A stretch of DNA of 64,000 nucleotides, taken from Alphaproteobacteria bacterium (GTDB lineage: Bacteria > Pseudomonadota > Alphaproteobacteria > Ferrovibrionales > Ferrovibrionaceae). Shown here one piece after another: positions 44,183-52,242 of the stretch (the first letter of the stretch is position 1; each line of letters begins with the position of its first letter). The position numbers were made by a program, and so were the translations under genes. Location: NCBI GenBank assembly GCA_017307375.1, contig JAFKFH010000020.1, forward strand, positions 1-64,000, read 5' to 3'. The notes beneath the pieces are model-generated. The model was not told the DNA's origin. It saw nothing but the letters and a program-made list of their open reading frames with translations, and ran no database searches.

Positions 44183-45676
44183 ATGCGGAAATTCTGGTAT
44201 GCGGCACTCGCCGTGGCGGCACTTGCCGGCACGCCGCTGGCCGCCGATGCGCAGGCCAAGAAGGATGCGGTCGCACTCGGCATCGTGCTCGAGCCGCCGG
44301 TGCTCGACCCGACCGTCAATCCCGCCGCCGCGATCGGCGAGGTCGTTCACTACAACCTGTTCGAGACGCTGACCCGGATCCACGAGAACGGCACGGTCGG
44401 CCCGCTGCTGGCCGACAGCTGGACGCCCTCGGCCGACGGCAAGACCTGGACCTTCAAGCTGAAGTCCGGCGTCAAGTTCCACGATGGCTCGGCCTTCTCG
44501 TCGGCCGACGTCAAGTCGTCGTTCACCCGCTACGGCGCCGACGGCTCGACCAACAAGAACAAGGCCACCTTCTCCAACATGGAGAAGATCGAGACACCGG
44601 ACGCGCAAACCGTCGTCATCACCCTGAAGGCGACCGACGCCTATTTCCCGTTCCGCATCGGCGAGAACACCGCGGTCATCACCTCGGATAAGACCGCGGC
44701 CGACAATTCGACCAAGCCGGTCGGCACCGGCCCGTTCAAGTTCGACAGCTGGACCAAGGGCTCGTCGATCACGCTGGTCAAGGCCGACACCTATCGCGAC
44801 CCTGCGGCGATCAAGCTGAACAAGCTGACCTTCAAGGTCATCGCCGACCCGGCCGCGGCGGTTGCCGCGCTGCTGGCTGGCGACGTTGACGCTTTCCCGA
44901 CCATGGGCGCCTACGAGACCGTCGACCAGTTCAAGAAGGATGGCCGCTTCACCGTCACCGTCGGCTCGACCGAAGGCGAGACGCTGCTGTCGATCAACAA
45001 CAAGCGCAAGCCGTTCGACGACGTCCGCGTCCGCCGCGCGGTCTCCTACGCGCTTGATCGCCAGGGCATCATCGACGGCGCGATGTCGGGCTTCGGCATC
45101 CCGATCGGCAGCCACTTCCCGCCGCACAACCCGGCCTATGTCGACCTGACCAAGGTCTATGAATACAATCCCGACAAGGCCAAGGCCCTGCTGAAGGAAG
45201 CCGGCGCGGTCGGCACCGAAATCACCCTGCGCCTGCCGCCGCCGCCCTATGCCCGCCGCTCGGGCGAGATCATCGCGACGCTGCTGACCGATGTCGGGTT
45301 CAAGGTCAAGATCGAGAATCTGGAATGGGCCGCCTGGCTCGACCAGGTGTTCAAGAACCGCAATTTCGACATGACCATCATCAGCCATGTCGAACCCAAC
45401 GACATCAACATCTACTCGACCAAGGTCAAGCCGGGTTACTACTTCAACTACGAGAACCCGAAGTTCGAGGACCTGATCGCCAAGGCCGAGGCGACCGTCG
45501 ATCCGGAGGCGCGCAAGCCGCTGCTGCAGGATGCCCAGAAGATACTGGCCGAGGACGCGGTGAACGGCTTCCTGTTCGTGCTGCCGAAGGTCTCGATCTA
45601 CAAGAAGGGCCTGAAGGGCCTGTGGCAGAACGCGCCGATCTTCGTCAACGACATGACCGCGGTCTACTGGGAATAA
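44183..45676 (+). CDS. ABC transporter substrate-binding protein, family 5
   Basis: A 497-residue periplasmic protein with Sec signal peptide (MRKFWYAALAVAALAGTPLA, cleavage after ADA). Family SBP_bac_5 hallmarks are YNLFETLTRI, LADSWTPSADGKTWTFKLK, GVKFHDGSAFSSADV, VGTGPFKFDSW and VRRAVSYALDRQGII. Binds peptides, nickel or other small solutes in the Dpp/Opp class. No permease or ATPase genes accompany it. AAAAGGAAAA precedes the ATG. A strong terminator follows. Confidence 0.94.
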   Translation: MRKFWYAALAVAALAGTPLAADAQAKKDAVALGIVLEPPVLDPTVNPAAAIGEVVHYNLFETLTRIHENGTVGPLLADSWTPSADGKTWTFKLKSGVKFHDGSAFSSADVKSSFTRYGADGSTNKNKATFSNMEKIETPDAQTVVITLKATDAYFPFRIGENTAVITSDKTAADNSTKPVGTGPFKFDSWTKGSSITLVKADTYRDPAAIKLNKLTFKVIADPAAAVAALLAGDVDAFPTMGAYETVDQFKKDGRFTVTVGSTEGETLLSINNKRKPFDDVRVRRAVSYALDRQGIIDGAMSGFGIPIGSHFPPHNPAYVDLTKVYEYNPDKAKALLKEAGAVGTEITLRLPPPPYARRSGEIIATLLTDVGFKVKIENLEWAAWLDQVFKNRNFDMTIISHVEPNDINIYSTKVKPGYYFNYENPKFEDLIAKAEATVDPEARKPLLQDAQKILAEDAVNGFLFVLPKVSIYKKGLKGLWQNAPIFVNDMTAVYWE

Positions 45677-45701
45677 CCGGTCCCCGCGATCGGAACGATC
45701 G

Positions 45702-45731
45702 AAGGCCGGCGGTGTCCCCGCCGGCCTTTTT
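45702..45731 (+). terminator. Rho-independent terminator
   Basis: Perfect 11-bp stem AAGGCCGGCGG (45702-45712) with CCGCCGGCCTT (45718-45728), 5-base loop, then a T-run. It ends the solute-binding protein transcript; on the other strand its A-run/T-run symmetry could also serve dabA. Confidence 0.9.
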
Positions 45732-45734
45732 CGT

Positions 45735-48125
45735 TCAGGCCGCTTCCAGGACGGGCGGCGTCGTGGAGCCGTCGATCGCCTCCCATTCACTGCCGCGACG
45801 CCGTGCCATCCGCCCTTCGTCGTCGATGGCGACGAGGTGCATCCACCCGTTGTCGAACAGGTCGCGCAGCATCGTGTTGCGCAGGACGATGCCTGCAAGC
45901 GCCTCGCGCGGGGCTTCGACCAGCACGGTGAGCCGCAACGGCTGGTGCACCAGCCGCTCGCCGTCATGCACGGACTGCCGCGGCAGTCCGCCGCGCAACA
46001 CCCCGGCGTTGCCTTCGACGACACCGACGCCGCCGGTGACGTTGTGGATCAGCTTGTTGCCGGCCCCGAACATCGCCGGCGCCACCGACGAACCGTAGTA
46101 TTGCAGGCTGATCCAGCTTGCCACCACGACCGGGCCGGCCATCAACCCTTCCAGCCCGGCGAAGCCTTCGTCCTGGCGCCAGTCGTAGTCGTGAAGGAAG
46201 GCACGCCCGGCGAGGTTGCGCCCGGCGGTGCGCCGCCGCGGTGCGGCGATGAACAGCTGGCAGCCGGCCAGCCCCCATTCCGGCCGTACTTCGGCCCAGT
46301 CGCGCGCCCGCCGCGCCGCCTCGGCACCGCGCCGCGTGCCGGGCAGTCGGGCCTGCCGCTCGCCGCGCGCCAGGACGCCGGCCGCGTCGAGCCAGGCTTG
46401 CGCCTGCCGCAGATCGTCCTGATGGGCGGCCACATCGTGATCGCCGGCAAAGACCGTCACGACGTCGGTCACCGTGTCGTGCAGCGCGGCCAGGAACAGC
46501 GTATCTTCCGGGATCGCGATACCAAGCGCCGCAAGGCCGTGGCGCACCTGCCGGTCATTGAGCAGCCCCGCCAGCAGCCGGGCATTGACGTCGCCCGAAT
46601 AGCCGCCGCAGGCGCCACATTGCAGACCGCCGGCATGGGCGTTGTTGACCATGGCGGCGCCATGGCCGGCGACCACCACCAGCCGGGCGAAGCCGTCGGT
46701 CAGGGCCATCGACCGCAATGCGCCGGCGGCCAGCCCGACCCTGGCCCCGATCCCGCAGGCGGGATCGAGCCGCGGCGCCGGTTCGACGACACGCTTTCTG
46801 GCCGCGAGGCCGACGCCATCGCGCAGCAGGGCCACGGCATGCAGCGGCCCGCTGGCCTCGACGAAGGCGAAGGACGAGATCGCGGCAACCTTGAACCGGC
46901 CCCAGGCCCGCTTGGCCCGCGCGACGATCCGCGCGGTGCGGTCGGCCGTCTCGTCGCCCCGCCCGCCGGCCTGCGACGCCAGCGGCGGTGCCAGCAGCAC
47001 CGGCAGGCGTGGCTCGACCAGGTCGGAGGCAAAGCGCCGATGGCCGACCCCCAGGCCGAAGAAACCTGCGGTGCCGTGCGTCCTGATACCGGGATCGAGG
47101 CTTTCCAGTCCCCGCCGGAACACTTCCGACCGCACGTCGATGCAGAACGCGACCTGCAGCCGGGGCCGGGCGGCATCGGCCCGCCCGTCGTTACCGGTCG
47201 CCACCGGCGCAAGCCGGCGCAGCGCCGCGCGTTCGGCGGCATCCTGCAGGATCGCATCGACGAGGTCGTCCGGCGACGGCACCACGGGCCGGGCATAGGC
47301 AGCCAGCGCGATCCGCCAGTCCTCGGCGATACGCGGCGCAAACTGCCGCAGCAGCGCGCATTCCCAGGTCAGCCGGATCGCCAGCAGGTCCAGCGGGGTC
47401 CGGTCGGCGCCACCGGCAAGCCCGGCCTGCCAGTCGCGCCAGCGGGCCAGCTGGGCCCAGCCGCCCAGCGTCGCCATCAGTCGATGGAAGTACGCCTCCA
47501 GCCCGGCTTCCTCGACCGCGAGTTCGGCGACCGCTTCCGCCAGCGCCTCTTCGGCCCGGGCCGGCGCATGGCCGACCAGCCGTGCGAAGCCGGCCAGTCC
47601 CGCGATCTCCGGCGTCAGGTCCTGGGCCGCGGCCATCCGCCAGGCGGCATAGGCCCCGGTCTCCGTGCCCGCCGCCCACAGCGCCTGGCCGTCGTCGAAA
47701 TAGCTCGCCGCCCAATGGCCGATCCGTTCGGCGATCAGGCCGGGCCAGTCGATGCCCGAGGCCGCGGCGGCCAGATCGGCGATCGTCGGCAGCGGCCTGA
47801 TCTCGGGCCGCGCCGTGCGCATCGCCGCCTTCAGTTCGGCAAGCGATGCGGCCGGCCGGCCGGCCGGTGCGGCATCCAGCGCCGCCTGCAGATCGGCGTC
47901 GGTGATCTCTCCGGCCCGGTGGCGCTCGGCATACCAGTCGCGCGGCATCGTCAGCGGGATGCCGGCGGCCTGGCCGAGCCGGGCGGCGGCGGTGGCGAGG
48001 TCGTCGCCCGACTGGCCGAGGAAAGGGTTGACCGCGACGCTCGCGGCCAGCGGCCACAGCGGCGGGACGGCCTGGGCCGCGCCGGCGGCGGCGGCCAGGA
48101 TCGGTGCGTGATGGTCGAGTTGCAT
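45735..48125 (-). CDS. dabA: DabA, inorganic carbon transporter catalytic subunit
   Basis: A 796-residue DUF2309 protein. The beta-carbonic-anhydrase-like zinc site is recognisable: VAFCIDVRSEVF (Cys and Asp ligand pair) and GHGAAMVNNAHAGGLQCGAC (His and Cys). With the membrane subunit DabB it couples cation flow to hydration of CO2, accumulating bicarbonate in the cytoplasm, as shown for Halothiobacillus DAB complexes. ATG 48125 follows AAGGGAGTGACGATC. Located 22 bases after dabB. Confidence 0.95.
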   Translation of the reverse strand: MQLDHHAPILAAAAGAAQAVPPLWPLAASVAVNPFLGQSGDDLATAAARLGQAAGIPLTMPRDWYAERHRAGEITDADLQAALDAAPAGRPAASLAELKAAMRTARPEIRPLPTIADLAAAASGIDWPGLIAERIGHWAASYFDDGQALWAAGTETGAYAAWRMAAAQDLTPEIAGLAGFARLVGHAPARAEEALAEAVAELAVEEAGLEAYFHRLMATLGGWAQLARWRDWQAGLAGGADRTPLDLLAIRLTWECALLRQFAPRIAEDWRIALAAYARPVVPSPDDLVDAILQDAAERAALRRLAPVATGNDGRADAARPRLQVAFCIDVRSEVFRRGLESLDPGIRTHGTAGFFGLGVGHRRFASDLVEPRLPVLLAPPLASQAGGRGDETADRTARIVARAKRAWGRFKVAAISSFAFVEASGPLHAVALLRDGVGLAARKRVVEPAPRLDPACGIGARVGLAAGALRSMALTDGFARLVVVAGHGAAMVNNAHAGGLQCGACGGYSGDVNARLLAGLLNDRQVRHGLAALGIAIPEDTLFLAALHDTVTDVVTVFAGDHDVAAHQDDLRQAQAWLDAAGVLARGERQARLPGTRRGAEAARRARDWAEVRPEWGLAGCQLFIAAPRRRTAGRNLAGRAFLHDYDWRQDEGFAGLEGLMAGPVVVASWISLQYYGSSVAPAMFGAGNKLIHNVTGGVGVVEGNAGVLRGGLPRQSVHDGERLVHQPLRLTVLVEAPREALAGIVLRNTMLRDLFDNGWMHLVAIDDEGRMARRRGSEWEAIDGSTTPPVLEAA

Positions 48126-48147
48126 GATCGTCACTCCCTTGTCGCTT

Positions 48148-49716
48148 TCAGGCCTTCGAGGTCGACCAGTTGCCGAGCAGCCGGTCGATGGCGGCATTGA
48201 CGTAAAAACCGTTGGCCACGTGAACGCGGAGTGCCGCGGCCGCCGGATGCGACGCCCAGAGCGGCAGCAGCGCCTGGGTGACCGCGACGAAACCGAAGCT
48301 CGCCACCGCCAGCAGCATCAGGGTCCATTCCAGCCGGCCGGGGGCGGGCGTCGCCGGCAAGGTGCCGGCCGTCAGCCACTCGGCGATCGTCTGCAGGGCG
48401 AAGTAGCCGATCGTGGCCGCGATCGAGCGCATCGCGGTCCGGACGGTCAGCGCGCGCGGCGCGGCGTCGGCAAGACCCTGGGCCAGCAGATAGGCGACGC
48501 CGAAGACCAGGATCGCGCCGAGGGCGAGCGCCTGGGGCGACTTGTGGCCGAAGCCGAAGGCCAGGCCGAAGGCGGTGCCGATCGCCGCATAGATCGCCAG
48601 TGCGGCGACGAAGGCCCGACCGACCGCCGCCCCGTCCGGGATCGCCACCGGCCCCGGCCGCCGGATCGCCGCCACCTGTTCGACGGCCTGGCCCGAACCG
48701 AGGAAGGCGTGGGCCTTGTAGAGCGAATGGGCAACGATATGCAGCAGCGCCAGCGGGAAGAGCGCGAGGCCGCATTGCAGGATCATGAAACCCATCTGCG
48801 CCACGGTCGACCAGGCCAGGGCCGTCTTGATTGCCGGCTGGGTGAGCATGACGACGGCACCGAACAGTGCGGTCAGGCCGCCGATCATCGCCAGCACGGC
48901 AAGGATGCCGGGCGCGGCCAGCATCAGGTCGGCACAGCGGATCAGCAGGAAGCCGCCGGCATTGATCACACCGGCATGCAGCAGTGCCGAAACCGGCGTC
49001 GGCGCCTCCATCACCTCGGTCAGCCAGCCATGGGTCGGAAACTGCGCCGACTTAAGCAGGGCCGCGACCGCCAGCAGCCCGGCGGCGACGAGGGCCGTCG
49101 CCGGCACGTCGCCGGCCCGGGCCGCCGCATTGATCGCGGCGATGTCGGTGGTGCCGAAGACGATGGCAAGCAAGCCCGTCGCCGCCAGCAGCGCGACGGC
49201 GGCCATGGTCGAGAACAGCCGTTTCTTGCGGGCGGCCCGCCGCGCGGCGGGCCGCTCGGCATAGAAGACCAGCAGCCGGTCGAGGCACAGGCTCGCCGCG
49301 ATCCAGGCGGCGGCGAGCTGGACCAGATTGCCCGCCTGGACCACCAGCAGGATCGCGGCGATCACCGCACAGAGCCAAGCGGTGAACGCGCCCTGCCGCG
49401 GCTCGCCGTCCAGATAGCGCCGAGTATAGCGCACGACGATCCAGCCGACGAAGGTGACCAGCAGCAGCATCGTCACGCTGACGGCATCGATCCGCGCGGA
49501 CAGGCCGACGCCCGCCAGGCCGACCAGGCTGCTGGTCGACGGCCCCCTGGCGATCAGCAGCGCCAGGGTGCCAAGCGCGACGACCAGCGCCGCGAGGGCC
49601 GCGGCCTCGGCCACCTGCGGCACCAAGCGCGGCCGGCTGCCGCGTCGCAGGGCCCCGAAGGCAGCGGCGAGGAGAAGCGGCAGCGGTGCGGCAAGCGGCA
49701 ACAGATCTGACGGCAT
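48148..49716 (-). CDS. dabB: DabB, NuoL-like membrane subunit of the DAB complex
   Basis: A 522-residue membrane protein with about 13-14 hydrophobic segments, related to complex I/Mrp antiporter subunits. Conserved channel residues lie in LLKSAQFPTHGWLTEVMEAP and LLHAGVINAGGFLLIR, HIVAHSLYKAHAFL. Its immediate partner is dabA and no other nuo or mrp gene is nearby, so a DabAB assignment is firm. ATG 49716 chosen after CCGGGGGCCATC. Confidence 0.95.
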   Translation of the reverse strand: MPSDLLPLAAPLPLLLAAAFGALRRGSRPRLVPQVAEAAALAALVVALGTLALLIARGPSTSSLVGLAGVGLSARIDAVSVTMLLLVTFVGWIVVRYTRRYLDGEPRQGAFTAWLCAVIAAILLVVQAGNLVQLAAAWIAASLCLDRLLVFYAERPAARRAARKKRLFSTMAAVALLAATGLLAIVFGTTDIAAINAAARAGDVPATALVAAGLLAVAALLKSAQFPTHGWLTEVMEAPTPVSALLHAGVINAGGFLLIRCADLMLAAPGILAVLAMIGGLTALFGAVVMLTQPAIKTALAWSTVAQMGFMILQCGLALFPLALLHIVAHSLYKAHAFLGSGQAVEQVAAIRRPGPVAIPDGAAVGRAFVAALAIYAAIGTAFGLAFGFGHKSPQALALGAILVFGVAYLLAQGLADAAPRALTVRTAMRSIAATIGYFALQTIAEWLTAGTLPATPAPGRLEWTLMLLAVASFGFVAVTQALLPLWASHPAAAALRVHVANGFYVNAAIDRLLGNWSTSKA

Positions 49717-49773
49717 GATGGCCCCCGGTCGGGTTGAAATCGAACACGCCCCGGAGATAGCCCGCCCGCTGCC

Positions 49774-49815
49774 AGGATAAAAATTCATTGTTCTCGTCAA
49801 AACGTTTTATAAAAT
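49774..49815. promoter_or_regulatory. Overlapping divergent promoters dabBA / lysR
   Basis: Plus strand: TTGTTC (49788-49793) and TAAAAT (49810-49815), 16-base spacer, only 8 bases before the lysR ATG, so the transcript would be almost leaderless. Minus strand: TTGACG (complement of 49795-49800) and TATCCT (complement of 49774-49779), 15-base spacer, for dabBA. The palindrome AAAACGTTTT (49799-49808) lies between them. LysR binding here would control both directions. Confidence 0.5.
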
Positions 49816-49823
49816 CGAACGAT

Positions 49824-50705
49824 ATGAGCGCACTGAACTACAACCATCTCCGCTACTTCTGGGCCGTCGCCCACGACGGCAACCTGACGCGCGCGGCGGC
49901 ACAGCTGAACCTGACCCAGTCGGCCCTGTCGGTGCAGATCCGCAAGCTGGAGGAGCGGCTGGGCCATGCCCTGTTCGAGCGCCGCGGCCGCCAGTTGCAC
50001 CTGACCGAGGCCGGGCGCATCGCGCTCGATCATGCCGATGCCATCTTCGCCCTGGGCAGCGAACTCCTCGGCACGCTCGGCAATACCGGCGCGGCGCGGC
50101 GCATTCTCAGGGTCGGATCGCTCGCCACGCTGTCGCGCAATTTCCAGATGGCGTTCCTGCGGCCGCTGCTGGGCCGGGCGGATATCGAACTGGTGCTGCG
50201 CTCGGGCAGCACGGCCGAGCTGCTGCGCGCGCTCGAAACCCTCGGCCTCGATGTGGTGCTGCTGAACCAGGCGCCCTTGCGCGACACGGGCAGCGCCTTT
50301 GTCGCCCATCGCCTCGCCGAACAGCCGGTCAGCCTGGTCGGCACGCGCGCGCGGCTGAAGGGGCGCAAGCGCGACCTTGCCGACTGCCTGCGCGACCATC
50401 CGGTCATCCTGCCGACCGCCGACACCAGCGTCCGCACCGGCTTCGACGCGCTGGCCGACCGCCTGGGGATCCGCCCGCAGATCGCCGCCGAGGTCGAGGA
50501 CATGGCGATGATGCGTCTGCTGGCGCGCGAGGATGTCGGGCTTGCCGTGCTGCCGCCGATCGTGGTGCGTGACGAGATCGCGGCGGGCACGCTGGTCGAA
50601 GCCCACCAGTTGCCCGGCATTGCCGAGATGTTCTACGCCGTGACGATGGCGCGGCGCTTTCCCAATCCATTGCTGCGCCCGCTGCTGCATCCCGGCGTCG
50701 CTTGA
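49824..50705 (+). CDS. LysR-type regulator, probable regulator of dabBA
   Basis: A 293-residue LTTR. N-terminal HTH: LNYNHLRYFWAVAHDGNLTR and LNLTQSALSVQIRKLEERLG; C-terminal effector domain with LRVGSLATLSRNF and VGLAVLPPIVVRDEIAAG. The N-terminus resembles NhaR-type regulators. Divergent from dabBA with overlapping promoters; control of bicarbonate uptake is inferred from position. ATG 49824 is chosen; the in-frame TTG at 49788 lies inside the promoter. Confidence 0.92.
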   Translation: MSALNYNHLRYFWAVAHDGNLTRAAAQLNLTQSALSVQIRKLEERLGHALFERRGRQLHLTEAGRIALDHADAIFALGSELLGTLGNTGAARRILRVGSLATLSRNFQMAFLRPLLGRADIELVLRSGSTAELLRALETLGLDVVLLNQAPLRDTGSAFVAHRLAEQPVSLVGTRARLKGRKRDLADCLRDHPVILPTADTSVRTGFDALADRLGIRPQIAAEVEDMAMMRLLAREDVGLAVLPPIVVRDEIAAGTLVEAHQLPGIAEMFYAVTMARRFPNPLLRPLLHPGVA

Positions 50706-50769
50706 CCCTTGCCGCCGCGGCGGGCCATCCTGCCGGCCGCCCAGCGGTCAATTGCCCCGGAACCGGACG

Positions 50770-51615
50770 ATGTCGGATACAGCCTCGCTGCACCAGCGCC
50801 AGATCGACTACTGGAACGGCGAAGGTGCCAGCCATTGGGTGGAACGCCAGGCGCAGACCGACGCGATGCTGCAGCCGGTCACCGCGGCACTGCTGACCCG
50901 GGCCTCGGCCATGCCCGGCAACCACGTCCTCGATGTCGGCTGCGGCTGCGGCGATACGACATTGCGGCTGGCAGAGGCAGTCGGCCCGGCCGGCCGCGTC
51001 ACCGGCATCGACATCTCGGCACCGATGCTGGCGGTTGCCGCCGATCGGCTAAGGGGGTTCCCACAGGCTGGAACCTTGCTCGCCGATGCCGCGGCGCAGC
51101 CGCTGCCGGCAGCCGATCTCATCGTGTCGCGTTTCGGCGTGATGTTCTTCGGCGATCCCAAGGCCGCGTTCGCGAACTTGCGCAGGGCGCTGCGGCCGGG
51201 CGGTCGCATCGTCTTCGCCTGCTGGCGCCGCTTCGACGAGAATGTCTGGGCCAGGCTTGCGCTGATGGCGGCCTATGGCCATGTCCCCCGCCTGCCCAGA
51301 ATGGACCCGCGCGATCCCGGCCCGTTCGCTTTTGCCGATCCCGGCCATGTCGGCGAAATTCTCGACGCGGCCGGCTTCACCGGCGCGGCCGTCGATCCGG
51401 TCGACCTCGCGATCGCGCCGCTGGCCGGCGGCACGTTGGCCGAGACGGCGACGCAACTGCTGGAAATCGGCCCGGCAAGCCGGGCCGTCGCAGGCCAGCC
51501 GCCGGAGACGGTCGCAGCTGTCGCCCGCGACATCGAAAAGGCGCTGGAACCCTATCAGGGTGTCGACGGCATCAAGCTGCCGGCAGCCATCTGGATTGTC
51601 GAAGCCCGCGCCTGA
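50770..51615 (+). CDS. Class I SAM-dependent methyltransferase
   Basis: A 281-residue methyltransferase. Motif I is HVLDVGCGCGDTTLRLAEAV, motif II region RVTGIDIS, and motif III-like LRRALRPGGRIVFACW. N-terminal RQIDYWNGEGASHWV is common in small-molecule methyltransferases of the type 11/25 group. Substrate unknown. The stop codon is immediately adjacent (no gap) to the stop of the convergent TetR gene. Confidence 0.9.
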   Translation: MSDTASLHQRQIDYWNGEGASHWVERQAQTDAMLQPVTAALLTRASAMPGNHVLDVGCGCGDTTLRLAEAVGPAGRVTGIDISAPMLAVAADRLRGFPQAGTLLADAAAQPLPAADLIVSRFGVMFFGDPKAAFANLRRALRPGGRIVFACWRRFDENVWARLALMAAYGHVPRLPRMDPRDPGPFAFADPGHVGEILDAAGFTGAAVDPVDLAIAPLAGGTLAETATQLLEIGPASRAVAGQPPETVAAVARDIEKALEPYQGVDGIKLPAAIWIVEARA

Positions 51616-52170
51616 TCAGCCGATCAGCGCCGCGCGCGCATCCGCGAGAATCCGGTCCGACCGGGTCGGGTCCTCGACGATCCGCGCCAAGGTCAGCGCA
51701 CCGACCATCGTCGACAGCGCCGATTGCGCCGCCGCCTCGCCCTTGCCCTGCGCCGCCTCGATCAGCTTGACCATCCGGTCCATCCGGGTTGCCGCCGCCT
51801 GCCGGACGGTCGCGGGCTGACGGGCAAGATCGGCGCCCAGCGCGGCATAGCAACAGCCCTGCTCGCGCGCATCGCGATGCTGGCGGCTGAGATAGCTGCG
51901 CACCAAGGTGGGGAAACGCTGTTCGGCCGGCACGGCCATCACCTGGTCGCGCAATCGCTCGAACGTCTGGTCGAGCGCGGACGCCATCGCTTCCTCGACC
52001 AGTGCGTCCTTGGACTTGAAATGGGCGTAGAACCCGCCATGGGTCAGGCCGACGCCCTTCATGATGTCGACAAGCCCGATCCCGTCGACGCCATGGCCGC
52101 GAAAGGCGGTCGCCGCCTCGTCGACGATGCGGCGATGGGTCTGCTGCTTGTGTTCCGCGGTATAGCGCAT
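51616..52170 (-). CDS. TetR family repressor
   Basis: A 184-residue TetR protein. HTH: RRIVDEAATAFRGHGVDGIG, then GLTHGGFYAHFKSKDALVEE; the C-terminal domain has a Cys pair (REQGCCYAALGADLAR) often seen in redox- or electrophile-sensing relatives. ATG 52170 is used; GTG 52173 is one codon upstream. An ATGAT-N4-ATCAT operator-like repeat lies just upstream, suggesting autorepression. The gene it regulates besides itself is not evident. Confidence 0.92.
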   Translation of the reverse strand: MRYTAEHKQQTHRRIVDEAATAFRGHGVDGIGLVDIMKGVGLTHGGFYAHFKSKDALVEEAMASALDQTFERLRDQVMAVPAEQRFPTLVRSYLSRQHRDAREQGCCYAALGADLARQPATVRQAAATRMDRMVKLIEAAQGKGEAAAQSALSTMVGALTLARIVEDPTRSDRILADARAALIG

Positions 52171-52190
52171 CACCGACCCCTGGAATTCAC

Positions 52191-52204
52191 ATGATAAACA
52201 TCAT
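52191..52204. promoter_or_regulatory. TetR operator candidate ATGATAAACATCAT
   Basis: Perfect 5-base arms (ATGAT/ATCAT) around 4 bases, 21 bases upstream of the TetR start codon and downstream of TTGACG on the minus strand. Size and place fit autoregulatory TetR operators. Confidence 0.6.
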
Positions 52205-52242
52205 TTAAATAGGTCGCCGCGTCAAGTCCACAAGCTTGGGCT

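Noticed and set aside
48148-49716. NADH dehydrogenase (complex I) NuoL or Mrp antiporter subunit
   Set aside because: No other nuo or mrp genes adjoin it and it is directly followed by dabA, so DabB is the better assignment.
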